Shown piece by piece: positions 1-11,053 of a stretch of 64,000 nucleotides of DNA. The notes under the pieces were generated by a model. It ran no database searches. It saw only the letters and a program-made list of their open reading frames with translations, and had not been told where the DNA came from. Within the stretch, counting starts at the first letter, position 1, and every line of letters begins with the position of its first letter. The position numbers and the translations under genes are program-made. The stretch is taken from assembly GCA_002077065.1 (NCBI GenBank), contig NAJO01000005.1, positions 62,001-126,000 of the forward strand, read 5' to 3'. Origin of the DNA: Cryoendolithus antarcticus (Eukaryota; Ascomycota; Dothideomycetes; Cladosporiales; Cladosporiaceae).

Positions 1-3000
1 GCAGACACCTTTTCCGGGGCTGCAGACAGAGCGGGTCCTGCCGGCGCAGATCTGGCATGAGCAGTGATGGCCGCAGCAGCTGCGGACTTTGCGATATCGA
101 GACGCTCCTCCAAGTGGTGCATCTTGTCTTCGTAGAGCTCGAGCTTGGCGTTGGCAAGCGAAAGTCGCTCTGTGGACATGCTTTCAACCCGCTGCTTGTC
201 CTCAACTGCATGACGAACCTGGCGCTCATGCTCGACGTTCAAAGCATGCAGAGTAGCCTCGTGGCTCCGATGGACTTCGACCAAGGCAGCATCGTGGGAG
301 GCCGTCGCTTGGCGCAGAGCATCTGCATGTGTAGACTCCTTCATCGTATGGCTTGACTCGTACATCGTCTTCGCAGCTTCGCTGGTAGATCTTGCATCTC
401 GCAGCTCGAGCTGCGTGCGTGCAAGCTCGCGCGCGAGCTCATCGCGCTCAATAGCAGCATGTTGCTTAGCCTCGTGCAATTGTGTCTCTGCATCCAGATG
501 CGATCGATGGGACTCGCTTTGGGTTGTCTCCTCCGTGTCGCGCAGCTGGCGCTGCAAACTTGCAGCAAGCTCATCCTTCTGCGCAAGCTCCACCTTAAGA
601 GTTTGCACGGTTTCGCTCAGAGAGCCGTGCGAGCCCTGCAGATGACCGAGCGAAGTCTTCACGTCCTCGAGCTCGACCGCTCTCGACCTAAGCCCTAGTA
701 ATTCCGCGTCCCGGCGATCCATGTCCTGCTGCAACGCCGTGTTCACAAGATGTAGATTTGCCGCACTACTGGCCGCAGTAACTTCTCGCTCTTGCCATTG
801 CGTACGCTGCGTGATTAGCTGACCAGCAGCCGTAGCCATGTCCGTGTGCAGCTTCTCCAGTCTCCTCCGCATACCAGCACTGGCATCTTGGTTCTCTTCA
901 AGCTGCCGCTCCAGGTTGTCGACAGTCGCCTCTAGCTCATCGCGTTCCTGCTTGTTCTCCTCACGTGCCTCGCTGAGCTGAGTCTCAAGATATGCAATGT
1001 TAGCGAGTAGCTCCTGCTTCACAATCTTCCCGTCATCGATCTCCTGTCGCCATCGGGTGCTGGACGTGCGATACTCTTCAAGCGTAGCCTGCATAGCCTC
1101 GCCTTCATTGTTGATGCTCTGCAAGTGCGTCTCGGCACGCTCCCTCGCATGCTCGGCTGTCTCAGCACGGCGCCGTAACTCGTGGCGCTCGTTCTCGAGA
1201 GCGTGGATGCGGGACTCAGCGTCACGCTCAGACTCACGAAGGAGCCTCAGCTCTTCTTCAGCGAGACCAAGCAGTCTGGCCTTCTCCGCGTAGCGTGCCT
1301 CTGCTTCTCGAACCTCAATGCCGCGTTCATTAATCTCACCTTCGAGTGCAAGGAGCTGCTGTTTATGCGCAGTGGCGGTCACGAGCGGATCGTATTCGTC
1401 CGAGGTGTCATTTGCACCGAGGTCAAGATCGCTGGTCGTGCGTTTTGCGACGGCAGTAGAGGTCTTCGGGTGCAGCTTGCTCGTCACCTCCTCAACAACA
1501 GCGCGTATGTCGTCCAGATCAAGGCTCGCTGACGCCGCCCGAGCGAAAGACACCTTCATGTCAGCTAGCGCAGAGTGCAAGTCCGCAATGTCATGATACG
1601 ACTGCGACCGTCTTGGACTCTGCTCACGCAATGCTTCGAGCACAGCTGACTTGATGTGACCACGCTTTGCATCAGTGCCGCGCGAGACAGGGCGTTGCTT
1701 GTTGTTGTCCGAGGGCTCATCCTCATCGTCAGCATCGCTATCGATATTCGACGAGCTACGCAAGCCTAGACTCGGCCGCTGATCGGAAGACCGAGTACGC
1801 TTCAACATTGCACTTTGCATTGTCTGCAAGCTGAGCTCGAGAGGCTGTAGGTGGCGCTCGATGACCTTGCCAACGACTTGATCAATGTGGCTGTCGAAAA
1901 ACATGCTACGCTGCCGCAGCTTGTCGTCCTCGGGTGAGGACACCAGGTCAGACCAGTCGCTCGCAGGCACGTCATCGGCTTTGTTGAGGCGACGTACGGC
2001 AGGCCAGCTATTGCGTCCGGGACGCTCATCGCTATCTGTACGATCATGTATAGTGAATGACGAGTCGCCAGGCGGCTGATACGGGAGGGTGTGTCGTCGT
2101 GGACTTGGGCTCGGCGCCTCGCTGCGTGGCCAATCTGGTATGTAGGAGACAGCTGAGTAGGGCTGTAGATCTGGGCTCCGTAGGAGAGGGTAATCGCCTG
2201 GTAATGACCTTGTGTCGGGCGAAGGACTGATAGACTCGTTCATCTGGCGCATAACTGCGTCGATCTCATCAAACGTCGGTTCAAATGCAAGTGGAGACTC
2301 CGGCTGTCCGATGCCGTCGGGGAATTGGAACGGTCGCAATGGCTCAAACAGAGACGGTGTGCTATCCATCTCACTGTTCACCTCATCATGCGCTGCAGCA
2401 ACAGGTTTGTCGTCTGCGACGGACGAATCGTCACGTATCTCTCCGTCCTCGAGTGTGTCAGCGGAAGCTGTAGGAACGTGTGAGATGTCTGCCACAGGCG
2501 TAGTCCCCTTCACAGGATCGGAAGGATGGAACACGAAGGGCTGGGCAAGTGCTGAAAGTGAGCTCCTCGGCACGTGTCCGATCCTAGCACCCAACTTGAT
2601 CGCCTGCTCGGGCGCCTCGTTCTCCTTGTCTTCCCCACTGGTGTCGTGCAACAAGGATGGCTGTAGCTCAGCTGCGATTGCCTTAGTCGACTGAGCAGTA
2701 GGACGATCGCTCTTACTATCTTCAGGCTCCGCGGCGGGCGAATCAATCATATTTGGTGCAGTCTCGGGCTGGTCAATGGGATCATTGAAGTCGCTGGGCT
2801 CCGCAAACAGCGGAACAGAGTCTCCATCATCGCCACCTAGGGCGCGCTGCCGTTTCGATCGCTCCATGCTGCGACCTATGCGACCTTCTGCATCTTCCAC
2901 TTCCGATCCCTCCGACGCAGTACTCTGTGGCGATCTTGGTTTAAGGATGGGAATGGCCTTCGATCTTCGCACAGCCTTGGCATCATCGGGTATCGCAGCC

Positions 3001-5564
3001 TTGCCAAATATGCTAGTACTCTCAGTTGATGGCGGAGGCTTCGGGTCTGATGTAGCAGAGGATTTGATATTTGCAAAGCTGAAATCAGACGTCGGTAGCA
3101 CGTGCAAGTTGGCAGGCATGAAGGCTGGTGCTGCGGCGTTGAACGACACAGAAGAATTCTGGCGCGCGTGACCGCCCGAGATGGTGCTCCGAACAGCTGG
3201 CTGCGTGCTTGTAGTCTTTGCACTACCCATACTGGCGCTAAAGGATGCGCCTGGATTGAAGTTAAAGACTGGCGCTTCGACATTGAAGCGAGACGCAGAC
3301 TTCTTGTGCGTGCGGACTTCTTGCTTCGGCGGCTCCGCGCGCGACATTGTCTCCGCGGAGTCTCGAATGCTGTCAAATTGCTCTTCTGCGTGAGAACTCA
3401 GGCCGTTGGTACTCGGTCGGCCGTGGTGGGGATCACTCGCTGTCGGATTGAAGTCACGGACGTGCTCTGCATGTAGCACCTCCCGTTCGAGACCTTCGCT
3501 GATATTGTGCCGGTGACCGCGTGGTGTGGGTACCACGATGTCTTCGTTGAACGCGGAGCTATGCACAGCTGGCGGCTCATGCTTAACAAGATCCACATCT
3601 TCCTCGTCGTCGCCTTCTGGTACTTCAGGCAGCAGTGGTACCGCAGCCTGGACAGGAGTCTGCCGCTGGGGAAACGGCTTTTGTACTGGCATCTGAGGCT
3701 GCGGAATCTGTACAGACTGCGAGTACGCATGCTGCCGCCGCCTCTGATCCTCCATCAGACCTCTCCGGTAGTCATCAGCACCGAATGACATTGTCTGCTG
3801 TCCAAGCGGTGACCCTGGTCCTCTGCTGTTAGGCAGTCCATTGCGTAGCGCGGCGAGTTGCGCGGGTGATCCGATGCGAGGCAATGGCCCAGGAGCAAAC
3901 GCAGGCTGTGGCGAGAATGCTGTCGGCGACCCAAAGCCGGACTGATTGCGTTGTCCGTGCAGGAATCCGGGGAAGTCCCCCTGAAATGTCGAGTGTCGAT
4001 GCATGTGGCCATATGGACCGTTCATTGGCGAGATTGGACTTGCCATGGACATAGTGTGCGAATGACCTCGAAGCATGCCCGGCCGTCCCATGCTGGGACT
4101 TGGACCGTTTGTCACAGGTGGCAAAAATGGCAGTGAAGGGTACTGGCTGGGCACTTGACGCTGCATGTCCTGTGCCGGCGAAGGTGAAAGTACATCAGTA
4201 CCAAGACTTACTCCGAGAGCTGCGAGCTTTGCTTCCGTCAGTCGATCCATGTACTCTGCCCATAGCTTCAGGTTCGGTAGTAGCACGCGAAACGCGCCTT
4301 TGTTAGTGGACTCGGTGTGCAGATCAATCTCATCTGGGAAGATAGCCCTCACGTGAGCAACACCGTCTGGGTTCGTAGTATCTGGCTCGAGATCAAATCC
4401 TCGAGTGTTGTAGCCAGCATCCTCGAAGTCCCGGAGACGTGCCGCGTAGATTTCTGGGCTGAGCGGCGTTGCGACGCCATGCGCAGCGTAGTCAATCTGA
4501 GGGAGTGACACGATGCATGCTCGACCTCGCCAGCTGACTCGCTTTCTCATCCTGAGCGCATCTGCACGTGGTTTGAGCTCACTCGGCGGTGCGTCCGCTT
4601 CTTCCTCTGCTGCGCGATCTTCCGCGGCATGCTGGGCTTCCGACACCTCATCCGCTTTCTTTATCGCCTCATCAATCGCTGGCGTCTCACCGTTCGTACC
4701 CGTGTCAAGCGATGCCTCGGCTGCAGTGCGGGATGGCAGCTGTAACACCTTCTCGTGGAAAGGGCTGAGCGCCTTCGCAAGCCTCGCCTCTGGAGTCAAA
4801 GTACCGGTCGCAGGCGGCGTCACAGCCCATCGGGAAGCTTGTAAGCCGTCCATACTCTCCCTCTGCTTGTGACGCAGGCTGTCCCAGAACGAATGCTGAT
4901 CCAATGTCCTGTTCTCCTCCCTCGTCCTGTGATGACTCGTATCGCTCCGCACACTAAGGTCGTCCGCGGATGTCGTTAGAGCAGCAGCAGCACCTGCTTC
5001 GCGCTCAGATGTGGTCGAGCTTCCACCCCACGCTACTTTGCGTGCCGTTGCACTTCGAGGACGATTGACCCAACGCTGGGTTCTCGATCGCGGAGTATGC
5101 TCGCTGTCTTCCTCACCCACAGTGCTTATCCTCGAGTCTCCTGCGGCCACGTAATCCTGTGCTGCCGAGACTTGACCAACTTTGCTCGGTATTAGATGGT
5201 CGAGACTGAAGCTTGGGCCGGGCGAAGAGTTGATGTAGTCGTCGCTATAAGCTTGTTCGGAAACCGCGGTGCGTGCTGAACGCGATAATAATGAAGGCGA
5301 GATGTCCCGAGCGTATGGGCTGCCCCAAGCAGCTGTGTAGTACTCGGATCTGTAGTCTGGCAATTCCGATTGAGAAGAATGAGACACTGCACTTCCAGTT
5401 GCCGGCGTATGTGCTGCGGATGGTTTTCTGGCCTCTGGACTTAAGAATGCTTCATCGATAGTCGAATGCCTCCCGGTGGTTGGATGCGCTGCGTTGTCCC
5501 GGTCGAAAGGGGCTTGGACAGTCCCAGCTCGAGCAGGCCCTTGAACTTCAGCCCTGCTGCTCAT
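1..5564 (-). CDS. Large coiled-coil protein, 3' end outside window (partial)
   Basis: One open frame runs without a stop from the ATG at 5564 to the window edge, giving at least 1854 residues. The first ~330 residues are Ser/Pro-rich and disordered. A block around residues 335-460 is more ordered and starts with a basic motif (KRVSWRGRACIVSLP), followed by an acidic region with GYNTRGFDL. A long Pro/Gln/Ser-rich stretch follows. From about residue 1350 to the edge it is strongly heptad-patterned, rich in Glu, Arg, Gln and Leu, so it should form a long coiled coil. I recognise the SWRG-type block as something seen in fungal hypothetical proteins, but I cannot assign a function. The architecture suggests a scaffold or tether; that is inference. 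The start was chosen because it is the first in-frame ATG after stops. A possible 42-nt in-frame intron lies at 4170-4211. Confidence 0.85.
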   Translation of the reverse strand, partial: MSSRAEVQGPARAGTVQAPFDRDNAAHPTTGRHSTIDEAFLSPEARKPSAAHTPATGSAVSHSSQSELPDYRSEYYTAAWGSPYARDISPSLLSRSARTAVSEQAYSDDYINSSPGPSFSLDHLIPSKVGQVSAAQDYVAAGDSRISTVGEEDSEHTPRSRTQRWVNRPRSATARKVAWGGSSTTSEREAGAAAALTTSADDLSVRSDTSHHRTREENRTLDQHSFWDSLRHKQRESMDGLQASRWAVTPPATGTLTPEARLAKALSPFHEKVLQLPSRTAAEASLDTGTNGETPAIDEAIKKADEVSEAQHAAEDRAAEEEADAPPSELKPRADALRMRKRVSWRGRACIVSLPQIDYAAHGVATPLSPEIYAARLRDFEDAGYNTRGFDLEPDTTNPDGVAHVRAIFPDEIDLHTESTNKGAFRVLLPNLKLWAEYMDRLTEAKLAALGVSLGTDVLSPSPAQDMQRQVPSQYPSLPFLPPVTNGPSPSMGRPGMLRGHSHTMSMASPISPMNGPYGHMHRHSTFQGDFPGFLHGQRNQSGFGSPTAFSPQPAFAPGPLPRIGSPAQLAALRNGLPNSRGPGSPLGQQTMSFGADDYRRGLMEDQRRRQHAYSQSVQIPQPQMPVQKPFPQRQTPVQAAVPLLPEVPEGDDEEDVDLVKHEPPAVHSSAFNEDIVVPTPRGHRHNISEGLEREVLHAEHVRDFNPTASDPHHGRPSTNGLSSHAEEQFDSIRDSAETMSRAEPPKQEVRTHKKSASRFNVEAPVFNFNPGASFSASMGSAKTTSTQPAVRSTISGGHARQNSSVSFNAAAPAFMPANLHVLPTSDFSFANIKSSATSDPKPPPSTESTSIFGKAAIPDDAKAVRRSKAIPILKPRSPQSTASEGSEVEDAEGRIGRSMERSKRQRALGGDDGDSVPLFAEPSDFNDPIDQPETAPNMIDSPAAEPEDSKSDRPTAQSTKAIAAELQPSLLHDTSGEDKENEAPEQAIKLGARIGHVPRSSLSALAQPFVFHPSDPVKGTTPVADISHVPTASADTLEDGEIRDDSSVADDKPVAAAHDEVNSEMDSTPSLFEPLRPFQFPDGIGQPESPLAFEPTFDEIDAVMRQMNESISPSPDTRSLPGDYPLLRSPDLQPYSAVSYIPDWPRSEAPSPSPRRHTLPYQPPGDSSFTIHDRTDSDERPGRNSWPAVRRLNKADDVPASDWSDLVSSPEDDKLRQRSMFFDSHIDQVVGKVIERHLQPLELSLQTMQSAMLKRTRSSDQRPSLGLRSSSNIDSDADDEDEPSDNNKQRPVSRGTDAKRGHIKSAVLEALREQSPRRSQSYHDIADLHSALADMKVSFARAASASLDLDDIRAVVEEVTSKLHPKTSTAVAKRTTSDLDLGANDTSDEYDPLVTATAHKQQLLALEGEINERGIEVREAEARYAEKARLLGLAEEELRLLRESERDAESRIHALENERHELRRRAETAEHARERAETHLQSINNEGEAMQATLEEYRTSSTRWRQEIDDGKIVKQELLANIAYLETQLSEAREENKQERDELEATVDNLERQLEENQDASAGMRRRLEKLHTDMATAAGQLITQRTQWQEREVTAASSAANLHLVNTALQQDMDRRDAELLGLRSRAVELEDVKTSLGHLQGSHGSLSETVQTLKVELAQKDELAASLQRQLRDTEETTQSESHRSHLDAETQLHEAKQHAAIERDELARELARTQLELRDARSTSEAAKTMYESSHTMKESTHADALRQATASHDAALVEVHRSHEATLHALNVEHERQVRHAVEDKQRVESMSTERLSLANAKLELYEDKMHHLEERLDIAKSAAAAAITAHARSAPAGPALSAAPEKVS
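4170..4211 (-). other. Possible 42-nt in-frame intron inside the coiled-coil gene
   Basis: Read on the minus strand, this segment begins GTAAGT, has ACTGAT as a branch-like site and ends CACAG. It is 42 nt, a multiple of three, and has no stop, so splicing or retention both keep the frame and would remove or keep 14 residues. It is shorter than nearly all other introns in this window. Confidence 0.35.
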
Positions 5565-8098
5565 ATGGCTACTTGCTAGTTATCTGCCCTCTTGGGAGCT
5601 TCGGCACGCGTCGAGTCGACCTTGCGTATGACTTCAAGGTGATGCGATCGCTGTTACATCCAACATCGAACAGATAGACAAATGAGATGTACCGAGCAGG
5701 TGTGCCGCAACGCGAAGAAAGGAAAGATTATCGCAAGCAAAGACAATTACGGGGAGATAACATGCTGTACCCAACACCAGCACTGTAAGATGTTACCCTC
5801 GTAGATGATGCGCCTAAGTTGGACGTGAAGTCTAGCAGACGCGGTAGGTAGCCTACCAAAATCATGACCGCGGCGCGCACAGACAAAACAGGGCAGGAAA
5901 TGACGAAATGTACGCGAAACGGATCTTAGCGCGTAAACTGGTCTTTCAGAGAATGGAGATCTTTACCTAGATGCCAGCTACAGCGCATGACTGCATCACA
6001 GGAGGAGTCGACGAAAGCTCGCTGGGCTCGCGAGATTCCACACTTTCACTGCTCAACACACTGGAATGGAACGTGCGGTACTTGTCAGGTGACGAGACCG
6101 TGGAGCTGACTAAACAGCGTCTGCGAATCGAACTCACTATCGGCAACATTGAACATGTATCTCCATAGTGCGACGACGTACCCAGCCCAACGTCCTCCAT
6201 CATTATTGACGCATCATAAGATTCGCAAGATTTAAATCGTGTCGAAGATTGATTCGGCTGAGCTGCAGTGTGTCTAGAGCTATAGCAGGTCCAAAAGGCC
6301 ATGCATCCCAGGCCATCCGCTCAGGCTTCTTGTTCTGTTGGAGCCTTAGTCCGTCAACGAAGGCATGTTACATACAGGCAGTACGCATGGGAACGAGGCG
6401 TGAATGTGATGTGAACCCTCCATCGACCCTCACGACGCGGACCGACAGTGGCCAGATCGACCTCATCCGAATGGATCGCTTGAGTCGTGAACCAATGCGA
6501 GGTTCACTTGATCAAGTGCACAGAGCATTAGCGCGCAGACTCTGACCCACTGTCGGGTCAAGCACGTTCTCGCTGCAGGATGGATTCTACGTTGCTGACG
6601 GATAGTGACATCGGCGACCAGCTGCTGGACCTTACGGACGAGTATCAGCAGCTGCCCGCTTCAATCGCGCAGCGCTCGCTGAGGCCTATGTGCTCGCACA
6701 CAGCCAGCCTCGACGCCAATTTCCAGTACTGCGCTCTCTAGTCAGTGTAGCCGCATCCCAGGATCCTGACTCTCCTGGCAAAATAGCTCGCAAGCAGTCC
6801 AGATTCACGAGAACACGTGGAGAAGCGGAACACTCACGGACAGCTGCGACTGGTGGTGGAACTTCCCAGCCACCGCGTGACTGCGCGAGCCACTCAATGG
6901 CCTGAAAAAGCGCCAATCAAGCCGACCACTGGCTCTGTTTCAGCCCTGCTGCACGAGGGATCTAGGGTGCGGCCGTGGGACTCGGTACCGAAGCTGCCTA
7001 TCCACCGCAGGTACTGACAGCTAGGTCCGAAGGCAATTGGCGTCCAATGAAAGAACGATCGCAAGTACAGCTAGCTCTTTCGGCGGTCTATGAAGCTGAC
7101 AGCAGATCAAGGGCCCAAGCTCCGGATCGTGATCGACATGCATGAAGATCACCCGGAGTACCATTGTCTAGATGCAATGCGATCTATACGGAAGAATTAT
7201 TTGACATCTTCGCCGGGCGTTGCGATACAGATTCGCCTAGCTAATCCGACGTGCAGCTCTCAAGTACGTTGAGTCATTGGCTACAGCTTGCGTGCTGGCA
7301 TTCTTCAGGCAGCCACGTGGAGAGCTCAACTAGTACGGTGAAGGCTGTTACCAAGGGAAGCGCAAGCCACCACAAGCATTTGGAGGCATGTTTAGCGAAC
7401 CCCGCAAAGTATATGCTGTGGCTTCATGTCGTCTCAGATGCCAAGCCTTGACGCCGAAGCTGTCGAAAGCCTACGTGATAGCCGATCATGTTTTCGCACT
7501 CGTGCCTGCGGAGCGTGCCAGCCCTCGGGCACTTTTCGCAGCGATGGAAAGCATCTAGCGGGTACCAGCAACGCGCGCGGTCTGGCGCCATGATCATCAA
7601 GATGCTCTCGTCAGAACCAGCGCTTATGCGAGGGCTAGTCTGGACAGTTTTCGGCCAAGACATGCCTGCAGCTGCTGTCTACATGGTGGCAGTCGGCATA
7701 CTCCACGGTTCCTGCGTGCCAAGCTTATGGCGTTGCAAGTCCTGCGAATACCTGCGCGAATCTCCGAGCTCAAATCCATCGCGGCTACGGTGAGAACCCG
7801 AGCTTTAGCTGTTGTGCAGGCCAGGACGAGATCGTCCGGATCGGCTGACAAGCTTACTTCGAGCCTGACAACGCCTGACCCAGCCAGCCACACCCCATCG
7901 GATCGCCTAGCAAGGCCAGACATTGGACGGCTCCCTCAGGAGCATGGTCCACGAGAGGCATGAGAGGCTGGGTTAACTTGAGTCAGCACCGGAGAGCGAG
8001 GCCCATCGCCGAGAATAAGTAGATCGTCCTTTACTCGCGCTTGCTTCGTCACATTCTGTCTCCTATCCTTCTCATCTTTCGAATTTCGACGATCTTCA
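5565..8098. other. Gene-poor stretch
   Basis: No convincing gene. It must hold the promoter of the large coiled-coil gene (left side) and of the orphan gene starting at 8099 (right side). A 53-codon open frame begins at ATG 6580 (starts MDSTLLTDSD). A one-base shift near 6676 would continue it in a second open frame to about 6905, so a decayed gene is possible but unproven. No tRNA or transposon signature seen. Confidence 0.5.
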
Positions 8099-9297
8099 AT
8101 GGCACCCTCCGTCACCGGCTCAACCTTGGCGTCTAGGCCACAGAACCGACACACTCACCACCCTCACGTCAAGCTACAGAACGGCGCAAAGGCTGGTTCA
8201 CAGAATACTGGTTATAAACCAGATTTCGACTTCGCCGCGCGGAAGGCCGACGTCCCCGTCGCAGCGACCTCCTCCGTCGATCGCCAGGGCTACTTTCTCG
8301 CCACTGGTCGGTCTCACAGCTCCGATAAGGAGCAAAAGGCTGTAATCTATTTTGAAGACATAAGGACGGCGAACGCAGGGGTAGATGGTGACAAGATTGA
8401 CGATGGCGTCGGTCATGACGAGCCAATGAGACATGACATCCACTACGTTGAACCCGTCAAAGATACCTTACCCTGGGAAGGTGTCGAAAACTTTGGTAGG
8501 TTGTCTTGCGTTCGCCGCATACCTGGACACATGGCGTACTGACCGATGACAGCCGGCAATCGCAAGGTGAACCCGAATGGAACCTACTTCCACTGGACGA
8601 TCAAGTCCGATCGAGCCGCCGGAGACTTCAAAGTGGGCGAGCCCGTTGGCATCGCCGTCGATCAGGACAGGTCCTACCGCGTTTACAAAGCCAACGATCG
8701 GCGTTCGCTCTTCGTCAAGACTCTTACCGATAACGAGCAGTATACCTTCTGGCCTGACTACTACTGTGTGGATGAGAACAACCTGCCCGGCTACCCAGAC
8801 GATGTCTACTTGTGCTTGACATACAAGGATAACGAAGGCCAGGTGCTAGGTCGTGGAGTAGCCTGGTACCAGAAGGGCGAAGATGCCAGCAGCGGCGCCC
8901 AGCCGAGCGTCTTTGACTGGGTCGACCAGCCGAACGCCCTGATCATCATGAACCTCAGCGGTGACGCCTGGGCATCCAAATTGCTCGATTCACCCGGTCA
9001 GCTGCGCCATCTCCCATATCTTGTTGAACCTAAACACTGACACTAATTCCAGTCCTCGACAACTTCGAATGCTGCATCTCCAGCAACGCTAGCGGTGCTC
9101 GCAAGAACGCTCTCGTCGGCGAAGCCACGCGTGGCGACCGCCAAGGCTTCTACATCTACAAAGACACTGCGCCTGCGCTGGGCAAGCCGACTGTCGTGTT
9201 GCATGCATATGAGAATCCGAGTAATCAGTTCCAGATGTACACGGAGTACTGGTGCGCTGCGACAGAGCGAGAGATTGATGGCGGACCTTTCTCTTGA
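8099..9297 (+). CDS. Hypothetical protein, three exons
   Basis: Model: join(8099..8495, 8553..8996, 9053..9297), 361 residues. Both introns (57 and 56 nt) have GT-AG ends and CTGAC branch sites, and the joined frame is open to the TGA at 9295. I do not recognise the family. The N-terminus is polar with no signal peptide. Three segments share a rough aromatic pattern: RQGYFLATGRS near residue 60, RRSLFVKTL with a following YTFWPDYYC near residue 185, and RQGFYIYKD near residue 310, so distant internal repeats or a beta-rich fold are possible. A CC pair and several Cys lie in the last exon. It faces the P450 gene tail to tail, 159 bp apart. Intracellular location is the simplest reading. Confidence 0.7.
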
Positions 9298-9456
9298 GCG
9301 CGCGCAGGCGGGTTGACGCAATGAGCGGGACCCAGGGCTATTACCAACCCTCCTAATGAGTCAATGACACCTTGTTTGAGCCATATCTACATCTATCTTA
9401 GTCTGTCCTTTCACCAACTTTACTCCTGCTGCCTTGGCCCCATTGTAGCGTGTCAT

Positions 9457-11053
9457 TCAGATCACCTTTCTCCGCCTCCGCACCCTGACCATCACATCCC
9501 TCGGCGGCGCGCTATGATCACTGATACTATGTCCCTTCGGCCTCTCCTCCAACCCCTCAATCTCATAACCCCTCGCGATAACAGCGAGCATCACCGTCAG
9601 CATACTCGCCACGAAGAATCGCCCGGGACATCCGTGCCGTCCGTACCCGAAAGGCAGATACTCTATTCCAATCGAGACCAGCTTCCTCGCCTTCTCTCGC
9701 CCGTCCATGCCAGCGAAGCGAAACGGTCGGAATTCCTCCGGCGCTTCGTAGAGATCGGGATCCATGTGTATGCCCTCGGCTGAGAGGCCGATGTAAATTC
9801 CATTGGGAATGTGAGTACCGTCCGGTAGCGCAAGGCCTTCCTTTGCGACGACCCGACGAAGCATGGCTTTGCCTGTTGTACGATTCAGCCGCTGGGATTC
9901 GCGGATCACACTGTCTGCTAGTTCGAGACGGAGAATGTCTGCGCGGGTCCAGGTGTCCGGAGCGCCTTGAAGGGCGGCCTCGGCTTCGTTGCGTAGAGCG
10001 GCTAGGATTCCGCCGTGTTGAGGCGATGAGAGGATATCAAGGAGGGTGTTTGTGATGGCGAACGTCGAAGTGTGTAGGGGTGCGAACTCTGCCGAAGCCA
10101 GCTGGCCGGCAAGTGCGTCTGCCATGGTCTCGTCGTCAGGATGCTTGCTGTTATCTGCCGCTGCGAGCCAGTGCGCGAAGCTATCTTCGTCTTGCAACAG
10201 CTTCCCCGACTTCATCTCTCTGATCATATGTCGTGCATACGGCAAAAGATAGCCATCTACCAATCTCCTGTACCGCAAATGCACTGGCCAGGCTAGCATG
10301 CGACCCAATACTGGCTGTAGAATCTCGGGGACTAGAAAGCGGATCAAGATACCCTGCGTTGCAAACGAGTTGACGTAGGTGCGTAGCGTGTCCAGAAATC
10401 TAGCGTCTCTGCAAAGCGGTCTCCCAAGGAATGCTCTGTTGGCAGCTCTCGCCACCACGACCCACATCGTCTCATACAGGTTTACTTCCTTCCATTCTTC
10501 CTCATCATTGCCCCAGACGTCGTTCAACGCAGTGACAATCTCGTCGTTGACTTGCGCAAACAGTGTCTGCAGACGCACGATCATAGCAGTGCGTGCTGTA
10601 TTGGCATCGAGAGTGTCCTGGTGCAGTCGAGGATGTGAGAAAGTATACTTCGAAAGGAAGTAGAGCTGTCCTTCTCGCGCACTCAGCTTATCTTCGGGCT
10701 GGCTGTCCATCCAATGGGCGAACTCTGGAGGTACAATGACGTTTGGGATGAAGTTGTTGAAGTTCGGCGCCGCAAATGGTAGGCCTTGCTTGTTGTACTG
10801 CGATCTCATGAGCTACAGTCACTTGCCCAGACTGCTCAACGTTGCAACAGACCTTGAAGTAGCCTTCTGCTAACATAGCTTTGCCTTGCCATAGCTCCTT
10901 GATGTGCGCAAGTCGGCGTGACACCAAGCTCTTCCCAGCACCAATCCATGGGAGGTCTCTCGGGAGTTGTCCGCTCGATGTCCGCCATCGTATCACACAC
11001 CAGCACGCAAGTAACACGAAGGAAGAGAGGACAAGCGCGTAAGACAGGCTCAT
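9457..11053 (-). CDS. Cytochrome P450 monooxygenase
   Basis: Model: complement(join(9457..10797, 10853..11053)), 513 residues. The single 55-nt intron (GTCTGT...CGCAG) joins EGYFK to YNKQG, which restores the usual P450 helix A region. An N-terminal hydrophobic segment (residues ~3-22) followed by basic residues is the ER membrane anchor. Key motifs are present: I-helix FAPLHTST, ESQR (ExxR) and the haem loop FGYGRHGCPG with the cysteine ligand near residue 457. The FAPLHT-type I-helix and LPFGYG loop resemble the fungal ent-kaurene-oxidase-like group (CYP68/CYP503 type), which oxidises terpenoid or related lipophilic substrates; the substrate here is unknown. No other biosynthetic gene is next to it, so I see no metabolite cluster. 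Confidence 0.93.

Noticed and set aside
8099..11053. Secondary-metabolite cluster around the P450
   Set aside because: Neighbours are an orphan protein and RXT2; no synthase, transporter or pathway regulator nearby.
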